Under the pieces are notes generated by a model. It searched no databases, was not told where the DNA came from, and was given only the letters and a program-made list of their open reading frames with translations. This document shows positions 1 to 5,367 of a stretch of DNA of 5,808 nt, piece by piece; within the stretch, counting starts at the first letter, position 1, and each line of letters begins with the position of its first letter. This stretch comes from Pseudomonadota bacterium. GTDB lineage: Bacteria > Pseudomonadota > Alphaproteobacteria > Acetobacterales > Acetobacteraceae. Location: assembly GCA_021815835.1 (NCBI GenBank), contig JAKAZN010000149.1:1-5808 (forward strand). Reading direction: 5' to 3'. The position numbers and the translations under genes are program-made.

Positions 1-1
1 C

Positions 2-838
2 AACCCCCGCCTGGTCTATTGCGCGCTCAAGGGCTTCCTCCCCGGCCCCTACGCGCACCGCCCGGCGCTGGATGAGATCGCGCAGTTCATGTCCGGGCTG
101 TCCTACATGACAGGCCCGCCCGGCCAGCCCTTGCGCGCCGGCGCCTCGGTGGTCGATATCCTGGGCGGCGTGATGGGCGTGGTCGGGCTGCTTGCGGCCC
201 TGCGCCAGCGTGACCGCGATGGGGTGGGGCGCAAAATCACCGCGTCGCTGTTCGAGGCCGCGGCCTTCCTGACCGGCCAGCACATGGCCGGCGAGGCCGC
301 CACCGGCACCGCCCCGCCGCCGATGCCGATCCGCCGCAGCGCCTGGGGCGTGTATGAAACCTTCGTCTGTGCCGACGAAACGCCGCTGTTCATCGGCATC
401 ACGTCGGATCCGCACTGGCGCGCCTTCTGCGCCGCGTTCGATCGCCGGGATCTACTCGAGGACCCGCGCTTCGTCACCAACACGCTGCGCGTGGAGAACA
501 AGGAACCGTTGCGCGAGATCGTGGCCGCCCTGGCCGCGACCCGCACCGCGGCGACGCTCGCCGAACTGCTCGACCGCGCCGGCATTCCGTTCTCCCCGGT
601 GAACACACCATCCGATCTGTTCCACGATCCGCAGATCGCCGTGCGCGCGCTGCCGATCCGCATGGCAGACGGGCATACCGCGAACTTCCCGGCGCTGCCG
701 ATCGCGATCGACGACACGACCCCTGGGCTGCGGTCCCAGCCGCCCGCGCTCGGGGAACACACGGACGAATTGCTGACCGCGCTCGGCTACGATGTGGCGA
801 AGATCGCCGCCCTGCGCGCCACCGGCGCCATTCTCTGA
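2..838 (+). CDS. Family III CoA-transferase (CaiB/BaiF), 5'-truncated by window edge
   Basis: The frame is open from the left edge, so only the C-terminal 278 residues are visible; the family is usually about 380-400 residues long, so roughly the first 110-130 lie outside. Family III enzymes move CoA from an acyl-CoA donor to a carboxylic acid through an aspartyl-CoA thioester in the cytoplasm. The fragment opens with the typical NPRLVYCALKGF stretch. It then has a Y-M-T-G-x-P-G-x-P segment and SVVDILGG, where the Asp codon at 155-157 sits at the position of the catalytic Asp (Asp169 of formyl-CoA transferase). The following GLLAALRQRD and SLFEAAAF helices and a C-terminal part with the IPFSPVNTP motif also fit the family. 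An internal ATG at 89 is not the start, because conserved family sequence continues upstream of it. The stop lies 15 bp before the acyl-CoA dehydrogenase start, so the two are probably co-transcribed. The acid substrate cannot be read from the sequence. Confidence 0.9.
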   Translation, partial: NPRLVYCALKGFLPGPYAHRPALDEIAQFMSGLSYMTGPPGQPLRAGASVVDILGGVMGVVGLLAALRQRDRDGVGRKITASLFEAAAFLTGQHMAGEAATGTAPPPMPIRRSAWGVYETFVCADETPLFIGITSDPHWRAFCAAFDRRDLLEDPRFVTNTLRVENKEPLREIVAALAATRTAATLAELLDRAGIPFSPVNTPSDLFHDPQIAVRALPIRMADGHTANFPALPIAIDDTTPGLRSQPPALGEHTDELLTALGYDVAKIAALRATGAIL

Positions 839-853
839 CGAAAGGCCTCCCCC

Positions 854-2023
854 ATGCTCACCACCCTCGAAATCGGCGAGGACTACCCCGAACTCCGCGA
901 CAGCGTCCGCCGCATCTGCGCCCGCTTTCCCGGCGCCTATTGGCGCAAGCTGGAAGACACCCAATCCTACCCCACCGAATTCGTCACCGAGCTCACCGAA
1001 GCCGGCTTCCTCGGCGCCCTGATCCCCGAGGAATACGGCGGCTCCGGCCTGCCGCTCCGCGCCGCCGCGGTGATCCTGGAAGAAATCAACGCCTCGGGTT
1101 GCGTCGCCTCCCAGGGCCACGCGCAGATGTACATCATGGGCACCCTGCTGCGCCACGGCAGCGAGGAACAGAAGCGCCGCTACCTGCCCGACATCGCCGC
1201 CGGCCGCCTGCGCCTGCAAGCCTTCGGCGTGACCGAACCCAGCACCGGATCGGACACCACGAAACTGAAGACCCGCGCCGTGCGCAATGGCGATCACTAT
1301 CTGGTCAGCGGCCAGAAAGTCTGGACCTCGCGCGCGATGCATTCGGACATGATGCTGCTGCTCGCCCGCACCACACCGGCCGATCAGGTCACGAAACGCA
1401 CCGACGGGCTGTCCGTCTTCCTGGTCGATCTGCGCGAACATCGCGGCAAGGGCCTGGAGATCCGCCCGATCGAGGCGATGATCAACCACAACACCACGGA
1501 GATCTTCTTCGACAACCTCCCCGTCCCCGCCGAGAACCTGATCGGCGCGGAAGGAAGCGGCTTCCGCTACATCCTGGACGGCCTCAACGCCGAACGCATC
1601 CTGGTCGCCACCGAGGCGATCGGCGACGGCCGCTGGTTCATCGCCAAATCGACCCAATACGCCAAGGACCGCGTGGTGTTCGGCCGCCCGATCGGCGCCA
1701 ACCAGGGCGTGCAATTCCCGATCGCGCGCGCCTGGGCCGAGCTGGAAGCCGCCGACATGGTCTGCCGCCGCGCCGCCGCCTTGTTCGATGCCGGCCAGGA
1801 ATGCGGCGCGGACGCCAACATCGCCAAGCTGCTCGCCTCCGAAGCCGCATGGAAGGCCGGGGAGGCGGCGATGCAGACCCATGGCGGCTTCGCCTATGCC
1901 CGCGAATACGAGATCGAGCGCAAATGGCGCGAAACCCGGCTCTATCAGATCGCGCCGATCTCCACGAACCTGGTGCTCGCCTATGTCGGCCAGCACGTGC
2001 TCGGGATGCCGCGATCGTACTGA
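854..2023 (+). CDS. Acyl-CoA dehydrogenase (FAD), IVD/LCAD-type catalytic Glu position
   Basis: A 389-residue cytoplasmic flavoenzyme, normal length for the family, expected to introduce an alpha,beta double bond into an acyl-CoA and pass electrons to ETF. The N-terminal helical domain carries PEEYGGSG (58-65). The beta domain has the FAD/substrate motif FGVTEPSTGSD (124-134) and KVWTSRA (155-161). The C-terminal domain has DRVVFGRPIGANQGVQF (272-288), MQTHGGFAYARE (340-351) and WRETRLYQI (358-366). Most family members have the catalytic Glu two residues after that last motif (YEGT); here the position is Pro368. A Glu is instead present in LNAER (Glu247), the helix-G position used by isovaleryl-CoA and long-chain acyl-CoA dehydrogenases, so the enzyme is probably active with that base. 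The ATG at 854 follows AAAGG (841-845) with 8 nt spacing. The CoA-transferase directly upstream could supply the acyl-CoA. The substrate is unknown. Confidence 0.93.
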   Translation: MLTTLEIGEDYPELRDSVRRICARFPGAYWRKLEDTQSYPTEFVTELTEAGFLGALIPEEYGGSGLPLRAAAVILEEINASGCVASQGHAQMYIMGTLLRHGSEEQKRRYLPDIAAGRLRLQAFGVTEPSTGSDTTKLKTRAVRNGDHYLVSGQKVWTSRAMHSDMMLLLARTTPADQVTKRTDGLSVFLVDLREHRGKGLEIRPIEAMINHNTTEIFFDNLPVPAENLIGAEGSGFRYILDGLNAERILVATEAIGDGRWFIAKSTQYAKDRVVFGRPIGANQGVQFPIARAWAELEAADMVCRRAAALFDAGQECGADANIAKLLASEAAWKAGEAAMQTHGGFAYAREYEIERKWRETRLYQIAPISTNLVLAYVGQHVLGMPRSY

Positions 2024-2029
2024 ACGGAA

Positions 2030-2875
2030 TCAGGCGCAGCCGGCCCGCGCCCGCACCGCGGCGGCGGACAGCCCCGCTTCCCGCAGCGCCCGCACTCCCA
2101 TCGCCCCGTCGCGCTTGGCCAGCCGCCGCCCATCCGCCCCCGCCAGCAGGCGGTGATGCGCGTAGCTTGGCGCCGGCCAGCCCATCAGCGCCTGCAACAG
2201 GCGATGCAGGTCGGTCGCCGCAAGCAGATCCTCCCCCCGCGTGACCAGGGTGACGCCCTGGGCCGCGTCGTCATGCGTCACGCACAGATGGTAGCTGGCG
2301 GGCACGTCCTTGCGCCCGAGCACCACATCCCCGAAACGCGCCGGCCGGCACGCCACGGCGCCGTGTCCTTCCGCCTCGAACCACAACCCATCGCCGGTCT
2401 CCGCCAGCGCGCGGCCCATATCCAGACGCAGCGCGTAGGCCGCCCCGGCCGCGATCCGCTCCGCCCGCTCCTCCGCCCCGAGGCCCCGGCAGGTCCCGGG
2501 ATACAGAACCGCCCCGTCCGGCCCGTGCGGGGCCGCCCCGGCCGCCGCCACCTCCCGCGCGATCGCCGCGCGCGTGCAGAAGCAGGGATAGACCAGCCCC
2601 CGCGCCGCCAGCCCGTCCAGCGCCGCCCGATATTCCGCCAGATGCGCCGACTGCACCCGCACCGGCCCGTCCCAGTCGATCCCGAGCCAGGCCAGATCCT
2701 CCAGGATCGCCGCGGCGTATTCCGCCCGGCAGCGCGCCGGATCGATATCCTCGATCCGCAGCAGGAACCGCCCCCCCGCCGCCCGCGCCCGCCGCCAGGC
2801 GGTCAGCGCCGCGAAGGCGTGGCCGAGATGCAGATACCCCGTGGGGCTGGGCGCGAAGCGGGTGACGATGGACAT
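2030..2875 (-). CDS. gluQ: Glutamyl-Q tRNA(Asp) synthetase
   Basis: A 281-residue paralogue of the catalytic half of glutamyl-tRNA synthetase. It activates glutamate and attaches it to the queuosine base at the wobble position of tRNA(Asp), rather than to the 3' end. Visible marks are the class I start RFAPSPTG (6-13), the HIGH-like HLGH (16-19) and LLRIEDIDPAR (38-48). The zinc site is Cys98-x-Cys100 with Tyr125 and Cys129, the same C-x-C...Y-x3-C pattern as E. coli GluQ. A KMSKS-like RLAKR (251-255) comes near the end. The protein stops soon after this loop and has no anticodon-binding domain, which separates it from GltX. The start at 2875 fits because the conserved motif begins four codons in; the frame is open far upstream (to 3658), but that part is antisense to the esterase. 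It converges on the dehydrogenase (6 bp gap) and diverges from the esterase. No queuosine synthesis gene is visible nearby. Confidence 0.95.
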   Translation of the reverse strand: MSIVTRFAPSPTGYLHLGHAFAALTAWRRARAAGGRFLLRIEDIDPARCRAEYAAAILEDLAWLGIDWDGPVRVQSAHLAEYRAALDGLAARGLVYPCFCTRAAIAREVAAAGAAPHGPDGAVLYPGTCRGLGAEERAERIAAGAAYALRLDMGRALAETGDGLWFEAEGHGAVACRPARFGDVVLGRKDVPASYHLCVTHDDAAQGVTLVTRGEDLLAATDLHRLLQALMGWPAPSYAHHRLLAGADGRRLAKRDGAMGVRALREAGLSAAAVRARAGCA

Positions 2876-2903
2876 CGCCCCAGGGTTGCGGCTACCCGGG
2901 GCG
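2876..2903. repeat. 10-bp inverted repeat in the gluQ/esterase divergent gap
   Basis: CGCCCC (2876-2881) and GGGT (2883-2886) are exactly complementary to GGGGCG (2898-2903) and ACCC (2894-2897). This gives ten base pairs with one bulged A (2882) and a 7-nt loop (2887-2893). It fills half of the 54-bp gap between two divergent starts and touches the gluQ ATG. In the gluQ transcript the 3' arm, including the only G-rich stretch just before the ATG (GGGGCG), would be paired. In the esterase transcript the hairpin ends 16 nt before the Shine-Dalgarno. It could be a DNA operator, an RNA hairpin affecting gluQ translation, or a chance product of GC-rich sequence. The pairing is seen directly; any role is inferred. 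Confidence 0.55.
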
Positions 2904-2929
2904 CTCCGCAAGCCACCCCGGAGACCCAC

Positions 2930-3586
2930 ATGCCCGACCTGCTCGACGGTCCCCGCCGCCCGCCCGCCGCCGGCGGCGCGCCCACCGGGCTGGTGGTGCT
3001 GTGCCACGGCCTCGGCGCCGACGGGAACGACCTGATCGACCTGGCCGAGACCTGGGGCCAGGCCGTGCCGCACGCCGCCTTTGCCTCTCCCGACGCCCCA
3101 TTCCACCACGAGTCCGGCTTCGGGCGACAATGGTGGAGCGTGGCGGACCGCGCGCCCGCGGTCATGGAGGCCGGGGTCCGCCGCGCGGCGCCCTATCTGG
3201 ACGCGTACATCGACGCCGAACTGGCCCGCCTGAACCTGCCCGCCGATGCGTACGCGCTGATGGGATTCAGCCAGGGCGCGATGATGGTGCTGTTCACCGG
3301 GCTGCGCCGGGCGGTGGCCCCGCGCGCGATCCTTGCCTTTTCCGGCGCCCTCGTCGCGCCCGACCGCCTGTCCGCCGAGATGGCCCATCCCGCGCCCGTC
3401 CTGCTGGTCCATGGCGAGGCCGACGAGGTGGTGCCGGTCGCCCGCTCCCGCGACGCCGAAATCGCGCTCCGCGCCGCCGCGATCCCCGTGGAGGCGGTGT
3501 TCGTCCCCCGGCTCGGCCACGGGATCGACCCGACGGGGCTGGCGATGGGCGGCCTGTTCCTCCAGCGCGCCTTCGCCGGCGGGTGA
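2930..3586 (+). CDS. Carboxylesterase / phospholipase family alpha/beta hydrolase
   Basis: A 218-residue serine hydrolase of the phospholipase/carboxylesterase family (YpfH/EstB/acyl-protein-thioesterase-like), at the family's usual length. Members cleave short- to medium-chain carboxyl esters or thioesters; the natural substrate here is not evident. The oxyanion-hole motif HGLGADG is at 26-32. The nucleophile elbow is GFSQG (112-116, Ser114), Asp165 lies in HGEADEVVP (161-169) and His197 in LGHGID (195-200), so the Ser-Asp-His triad is complete and in the right order. QWWS (67-70) is also typical. There is no signal peptide, so it is probably cytoplasmic. The ATG at 2930 is preceded by GGAG (2920-2923) with 6 nt spacing. 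The frame runs open further upstream, but that part is the antisense of gluQ. It is transcribed away from gluQ, and the next gene starts 151 bp downstream. Confidence 0.92.
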   Translation: MPDLLDGPRRPPAAGGAPTGLVVLCHGLGADGNDLIDLAETWGQAVPHAAFASPDAPFHHESGFGRQWWSVADRAPAVMEAGVRRAAPYLDAYIDAELARLNLPADAYALMGFSQGAMMVLFTGLRRAVAPRAILAFSGALVAPDRLSAEMAHPAPVLLVHGEADEVVPVARSRDAEIALRAAAIPVEAVFVPRLGHGIDPTGLAMGGLFLQRAFAGG

Positions 3587-3671
3587 CGATGCGATGACGC
3601 CCGCCCCCGTGCCTTGCGACGGCCCGCCCGCCGCGCCATAACGCCGTCCGAGGATCATTGGCGGCGCGACC

Positions 3672-3707
3672 GATTCGGCGGGCGGCTCTATCTCCCCGCC
3701 CCGAATC
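3672..3707 (+). other. Hairpin between the esterase and HNH genes
   Basis: GATTCGG (3672-3678) pairs with CCGAATC (3701-3707), and GGCGG (3681-3685) pairs with CCGCC (3696-3700). This makes a 12-bp stem with a 2-nt bulge (3679-3680) and a 10-nt loop. It lies 85 bp after the esterase stop and ends 17 nt before the AGGAGG of the HNH gene. No T-run follows, so it is not a classical intrinsic terminator. It could still end esterase transcription in a GC-rich genome or sit in the HNH leader. The pairing is visible; the role is not known. Confidence 0.4.
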
Positions 3708-3724
3708 CGCCGCCCGCGCGGAGC

Positions 3725-3740
3725 AGGAGGGTGCGGTTTG
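3725..3740 (+). promoter_or_regulatory. Ribosome binding site supporting a TTG start
   Basis: A perfect AGGAGG (3725-3730) sits 7 nt before TTG (3738-3740). No in-frame ATG or GTG lies nearby upstream, and the first internal Met is residue 57, inside conserved sequence. The nearby GTG at 3731 is in another frame and meets a stop (TGA) four codons later. This fixes TTG as the likely initiation codon of the HNH gene. Confidence 0.8.
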
Positions 3741-4298
3741 CCTGACGGCGGACAATCTTTCCCGGCACTGGTGCTGAACGCGGATTTCCGCCCGCTGTCC
3801 TATTTTCCGCTTTCGCTCTGGGCGTGGCAGGACGCGGTGAAGGCGGTGTTCCTCGATCGCGTCTCGGTCCTCAGCGAATATGATACCGCCGTGCGCTCGC
3901 CGTCGATGCGGATGCAGCTGCCCAGCGTGATCGCGCTGAAGGACTACATCCCCTCCGCCCGCCGGCCGGCCTTCACGCGGTTCAACGTGTTCCTGCGCGA
4001 CGGCTTCCAGTGCCAGTATTGCAGTTCCCGCCGCGCGGCGCCGGAGCTGACCTTCGACCACGTCATCCCCCGCTCGCGCGGCGGGCGCACCACCTGGGGC
4101 AACGTCGTCACCGCCTGCGGGGAGTGCAATCTGCGCAAGGGCTCCCGTCTGCCGCGCGAATGCGCGATGTTCCCCCGTGCCCATCCACGCCAGCCCACGA
4201 CGTGGGAGCTCCAGGACCAGGGCCGCGCCTTCCCGCCCAACTACCTGCACCGCTCCTGGCGGGACTACCTCTACTGGGACAGCGTGCTGGAAAGCTGA
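3738..4298 (+). CDS. Stand-alone HNH endonuclease family protein
   Basis: A 186-residue protein with a complete HNH nuclease core near the centre. It has a zinc pair Cys92-x2-Cys95, the catalytic pair Asp107-His108 in FDHVIPRSRGG (106-116), Asn122 in TTWGNVV, a second zinc pair Cys127-x2-Cys130, and the closing Asn131 and Lys134. About 80 residues precede it, beginning PALVLNADFRPLSYFP, which resembles the VLVLNASYEPL start of a widespread single-domain HNH family found as a solitary chromosomal gene. A tail rich in W/Y (WELQDQG, HRSWRDYLYWD) follows. The start is TTG, supported by a strong ribosome binding site. No restriction, methylase, toxin-immunity or phage packaging gene is adjacent, so a defence role is not supported. 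A metal-dependent DNA nicking or cutting activity is inferred from the motif; the biological role is unknown to me. Confidence 0.9.
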   Translation: MPDGGQSFPALVLNADFRPLSYFPLSLWAWQDAVKAVFLDRVSVLSEYDTAVRSPSMRMQLPSVIALKDYIPSARRPAFTRFNVFLRDGFQCQYCSSRRAAPELTFDHVIPRSRGGRTTWGNVVTACGECNLRKGSRLPRECAMFPRAHPRQPTTWELQDQGRAFPPNYLHRSWRDYLYWDSVLES

Positions 4299-4331
4299 GC
4301 GCCTGTTGTCCCCCGGCGTCCTGGAGCGGGT

Positions 4332-4362
4332 CTTGCAACCCGGCCGCCGATTGCCACATCCT
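4332..4362 (+). promoter_or_regulatory. Candidate sigma-32 (RpoH) promoter for hsp20
   Basis: CTTGCAA (4332-4338), a 15-nt spacer, then CCACATCCT (4354-4362). This is close to the heat-shock consensus CTTGAAA, 11-16 nt, CCCCATNTA: six of seven bases match in the -35 and most of the key bases in the -10. Predicted transcription would start near 4367-4370, giving a leader of about 58-60 nt before the hsp20 ATG, which is the point where the leader hairpins begin. The -35 core also lies in the loop of a 5-bp inverted repeat (CGGGT 4327-4331, ACCCG 4338-4342). Seen from sequence only; the start site is inferred. Confidence 0.6.
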
Positions 4363-4369
4363 TGTCTGA

Positions 4370-4429
4370 CCGGGATGCCGCTTTCGGGTTCCGGCCACCG
4401 CTTCGCTCCATGACGGAGGGGGTTGCATG
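4370..4429 (+). promoter_or_regulatory. Candidate ROSE-like RNA thermometer in the hsp20 leader
   Basis: Hairpin I: CCGGGA (4370-4375) pairs with TTCCGG (4389-4394, one G-U), and CCG (4378-4380) with CGG (4385-4387) around a CTTT loop. Hairpin II: 4401-4409 pairs with the whole Shine-Dalgarno GGAGGGGG (4415-4422). The pairs are C4401-G4422, U4402-G4421, U4403-G4420, C4404-G4419, then C4406-G4418, U4407-A4417, C4408-G4416 and C4409-G4415. G4405 is bulged and the loop is AUGAC (4410-4414). The bulged strand reads UCGCU (4403-4407), fitting the U(U/C)GCU signature of ROSE elements, which melt on heat shock to expose the ribosome site of small heat shock genes in alpha- and gammaproteobacteria. 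Position, target gene, bulged G and hairpin number all agree. The weak G-U pairs suit a melting switch. Not tested by folding software. Confidence 0.65.
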
Positions 4430-4885
4430 ACCACACGGATGTTCACATCGCCGCTGTTCCTGGGCTTCGACCATCTGGAACAGATGCTGGAACGGGCGTC
4501 GAAGAATTCCTCCGACGGCTATCCGCCCTACAACATCGAACAGATCGGACCCGGCGGGCTGCGCATCACGCTCGCCGTGGCGGGCTTCACCATGGCCGAT
4601 CTGCAGATCACGCAGGAGGACAACCAGCTGGTGATCCGCGGCCGCCAGGCCGAGGACGCGCCGGACCGGGTGTTCCTCCATCGCGGGATCGCCGCCCGGC
4701 AATTCCAGCGCGCCTTCGTGCTGGCCGAGGGGATCGAGGTGAAGGGCGCCTCGCTCGACAGCGGCTTGTTGCACGTGGACCTGGTGCGCCCGCTGCCGGA
4801 GGCACGGGTGAAGACCATCCCGATCGGCCGCCCCGCGGGAAATGGGGTGGCGAAAGTGGTGGACGGCAACGCGAGCCGGGGCTGA
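4427..4885 (+). CDS. ibpA: Small heat shock protein Hsp20, IbpA type
   Basis: A 152-residue ATP-independent holdase that binds unfolding proteins in the cytoplasm and hands them to DnaK/ClpB. A short N-terminal arm with F-x-G-F-D-x-L (11-17) leads to the alpha-crystallin domain at about 32-126. That domain opens with YPPYNIE (32-38), then AVAGF (50-54), DNQLVIRGR (65-73), a HRGIAARQFQRAF segment (85-97) and LDSGLLHVDL (110-119). These match E. coli IbpA closely in order and spacing (SYPPYNVE, AVAGF, GIAERNFERKF, GLLYIDL). The C-terminal I-x-I oligomer-docking motif is Ile131-Pro-Ile133, followed by a 19-residue tail. The ATG at 4427 has GGAGGGGG (4415-4422) in front. Control is probably twofold: a sigma-32-like promoter and a ROSE-like leader. 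The DUF1150 gene follows after 52 bp in the same direction. The symbol is by similarity to IbpA; alphaproteobacteria often carry several copies with local names. Confidence 0.94.
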   Translation: MTTRMFTSPLFLGFDHLEQMLERASKNSSDGYPPYNIEQIGPGGLRITLAVAGFTMADLQITQEDNQLVIRGRQAEDAPDRVFLHRGIAARQFQRAFVLAEGIEVKGASLDSGLLHVDLVRPLPEARVKTIPIGRPAGNGVAKVVDGNASRG

Positions 4886-4937
4886 GGCCCGGCGCAACAG
4901 CGGCGCCCGGATGGGGCCGCGGACAGGAGTTGACGCA

Positions 4938-5201
4938 ATGAATACGGAACAGAACGAACTGCCGCCGGACGGAAATGCCCCGCTTGCCTCCGCGCGTTTC
5001 GATATCCGCCACCTGAGCGCGGAACAACTGGCGCGGCTGGGCGTCTCGCAGATCGCCTATGTGCGCCCGGTGGTGGTGGACGGCGAGCCTGGCTTCTCGA
5101 TCCACGCCGCGGACGGCACGCCGATGGCGGTCGCGGGCGATCGCGGCACGGCGCTGGCGGCGATCGTGCAGCACGACATGATCCCGCTGCTGGTGCATTA
5201 G
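4938..5201 (+). CDS. DUF1150 family protein, small conserved protein of unknown function
   Basis: An 87-residue soluble protein with no signal peptide or membrane segment. A polar, variable N-terminus (1-20) is followed by a conserved block: LSAEQLARLGVSQIAYVRPV (26-45), GEPGFSIHAADGTPMAVA (49-66), DRGTALAAI (68-76) and the ending HDMIPLLVH (79-87). The A-Y-V-x-P-V, I-H-A-A-D-G-T and terminal V-H pattern is that of DUF1150, a family largely restricted to alphaproteobacteria; I assign it from memory of the pattern. Members are often next to hsp20 genes, as here (52 bp downstream, no terminator seen between), so it is probably in the same heat-induced transcript. The ATG at 4938 has AGGAG (4925-4929) at 8 nt. 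The molecular function is unknown; a role linked to protein quality control would be inference from position alone. Confidence 0.88.
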   Translation: MNTEQNELPPDGNAPLASARFDIRHLSAEQLARLGVSQIAYVRPVVVDGEPGFSIHAADGTPMAVAGDRGTALAAIVQHDMIPLLVH

Positions 5202-5214
5202 GCGACCGGAGGGG

Positions 5215-5239
5215 GCGCCGGCCGTTCGGCACGCGGCGC
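5215..5239 (+). terminator. Possible terminator hairpin after DUF1150
   Basis: GCGCC (5215-5219) pairs with GGCGC (5235-5239), and inside it GCC (5221-5223) pairs with GGC (5228-5230) around GTTC. The structure starts 14 bp after the DUF1150 stop, the expected place for the end of the hsp20 transcript. There is no T-run after it, so it is a weak candidate; Rho-dependent termination is equally possible. Confidence 0.3.
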
Positions 5240-5270
5240 GCAACCGCTCGTCCCCGACCTCCGACAGGAC

Positions 5271-5284
5271 CGCGCGGCCGCGCG
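5271..5284. repeat. Perfect 14-bp GC palindrome
   Basis: CGCGCGGCCGCGCG reads the same on both strands. It sits in the 166-bp gap (5202-5367) between DUF1150 and the last hydrolase, 84 bp before that gene's ATG. In sequence this GC-rich such palindromes are not rare, so an operator role is only a possibility. Apart from this and the hairpin at 5215-5239, I see no gene or clear promoter in the gap. Confidence 0.35.
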
Positions 5285-5367
5285 CGGCGCGTTGTCGAAC
5301 GCCATCGCCCGACGCATGATCGCGGCCGGGCGCGGGCGCCGAACACACCGGCCGGGGAGGCAGCGAC

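Noticed and set aside
452..1996. Long open frame (514 codons) on the minus strand
   Set aside because: It is fully antisense to the CoA-transferase and acyl-CoA dehydrogenase, whose motifs are clear. The translation has low-complexity Gly/Ala/Asp-rich content typical of the shadow frame of a GC-rich gene.
2153..2929. Upstream extension of the esterase frame to an ATG at 2153
   Set aside because: This part is antisense to gluQ and is rich in Arg and Pro without family motifs. The ATG at 2930 has a ribosome site and gives a normal-length esterase.
3594..3641. 15-codon open frame after the esterase (MTPAPVPCDGPPAAP)
   Set aside because: It is very short, has no good ribosome site and Pro/Ala-rich composition expected by chance in this GC content.
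2876..3658. Upstream extension of the gluQ frame on the minus strand
   Set aside because: It overlaps the esterase in antisense, and GluQ begins with the class I motif right after the start at 2875.
3294..4436. 380-codon minus-strand frame across the esterase and HNH genes
   Set aside because: It spans two clear plus-strand genes and their gap, becomes Arg-rich low-complexity sequence and shows no recognisable domain.
5216..5356. Imperfect distant inverted similarity (CCGGCCG...TTCGGC near 5218-5230 versus GCCGAACACACCGGCCGG near 5338-5355)
   Set aside because: It needs a 5-nt gap to align, the arms are about 110 bp apart and the bases are almost all G/C, so chance explains it.
5316..5367. 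Possible start at ATG 5316 before the last hydrolase
   Set aside because: It is in a different frame from the hydrolase and closes early; the ATG at 5368 has a proper ribosome site and begins the conserved fold.
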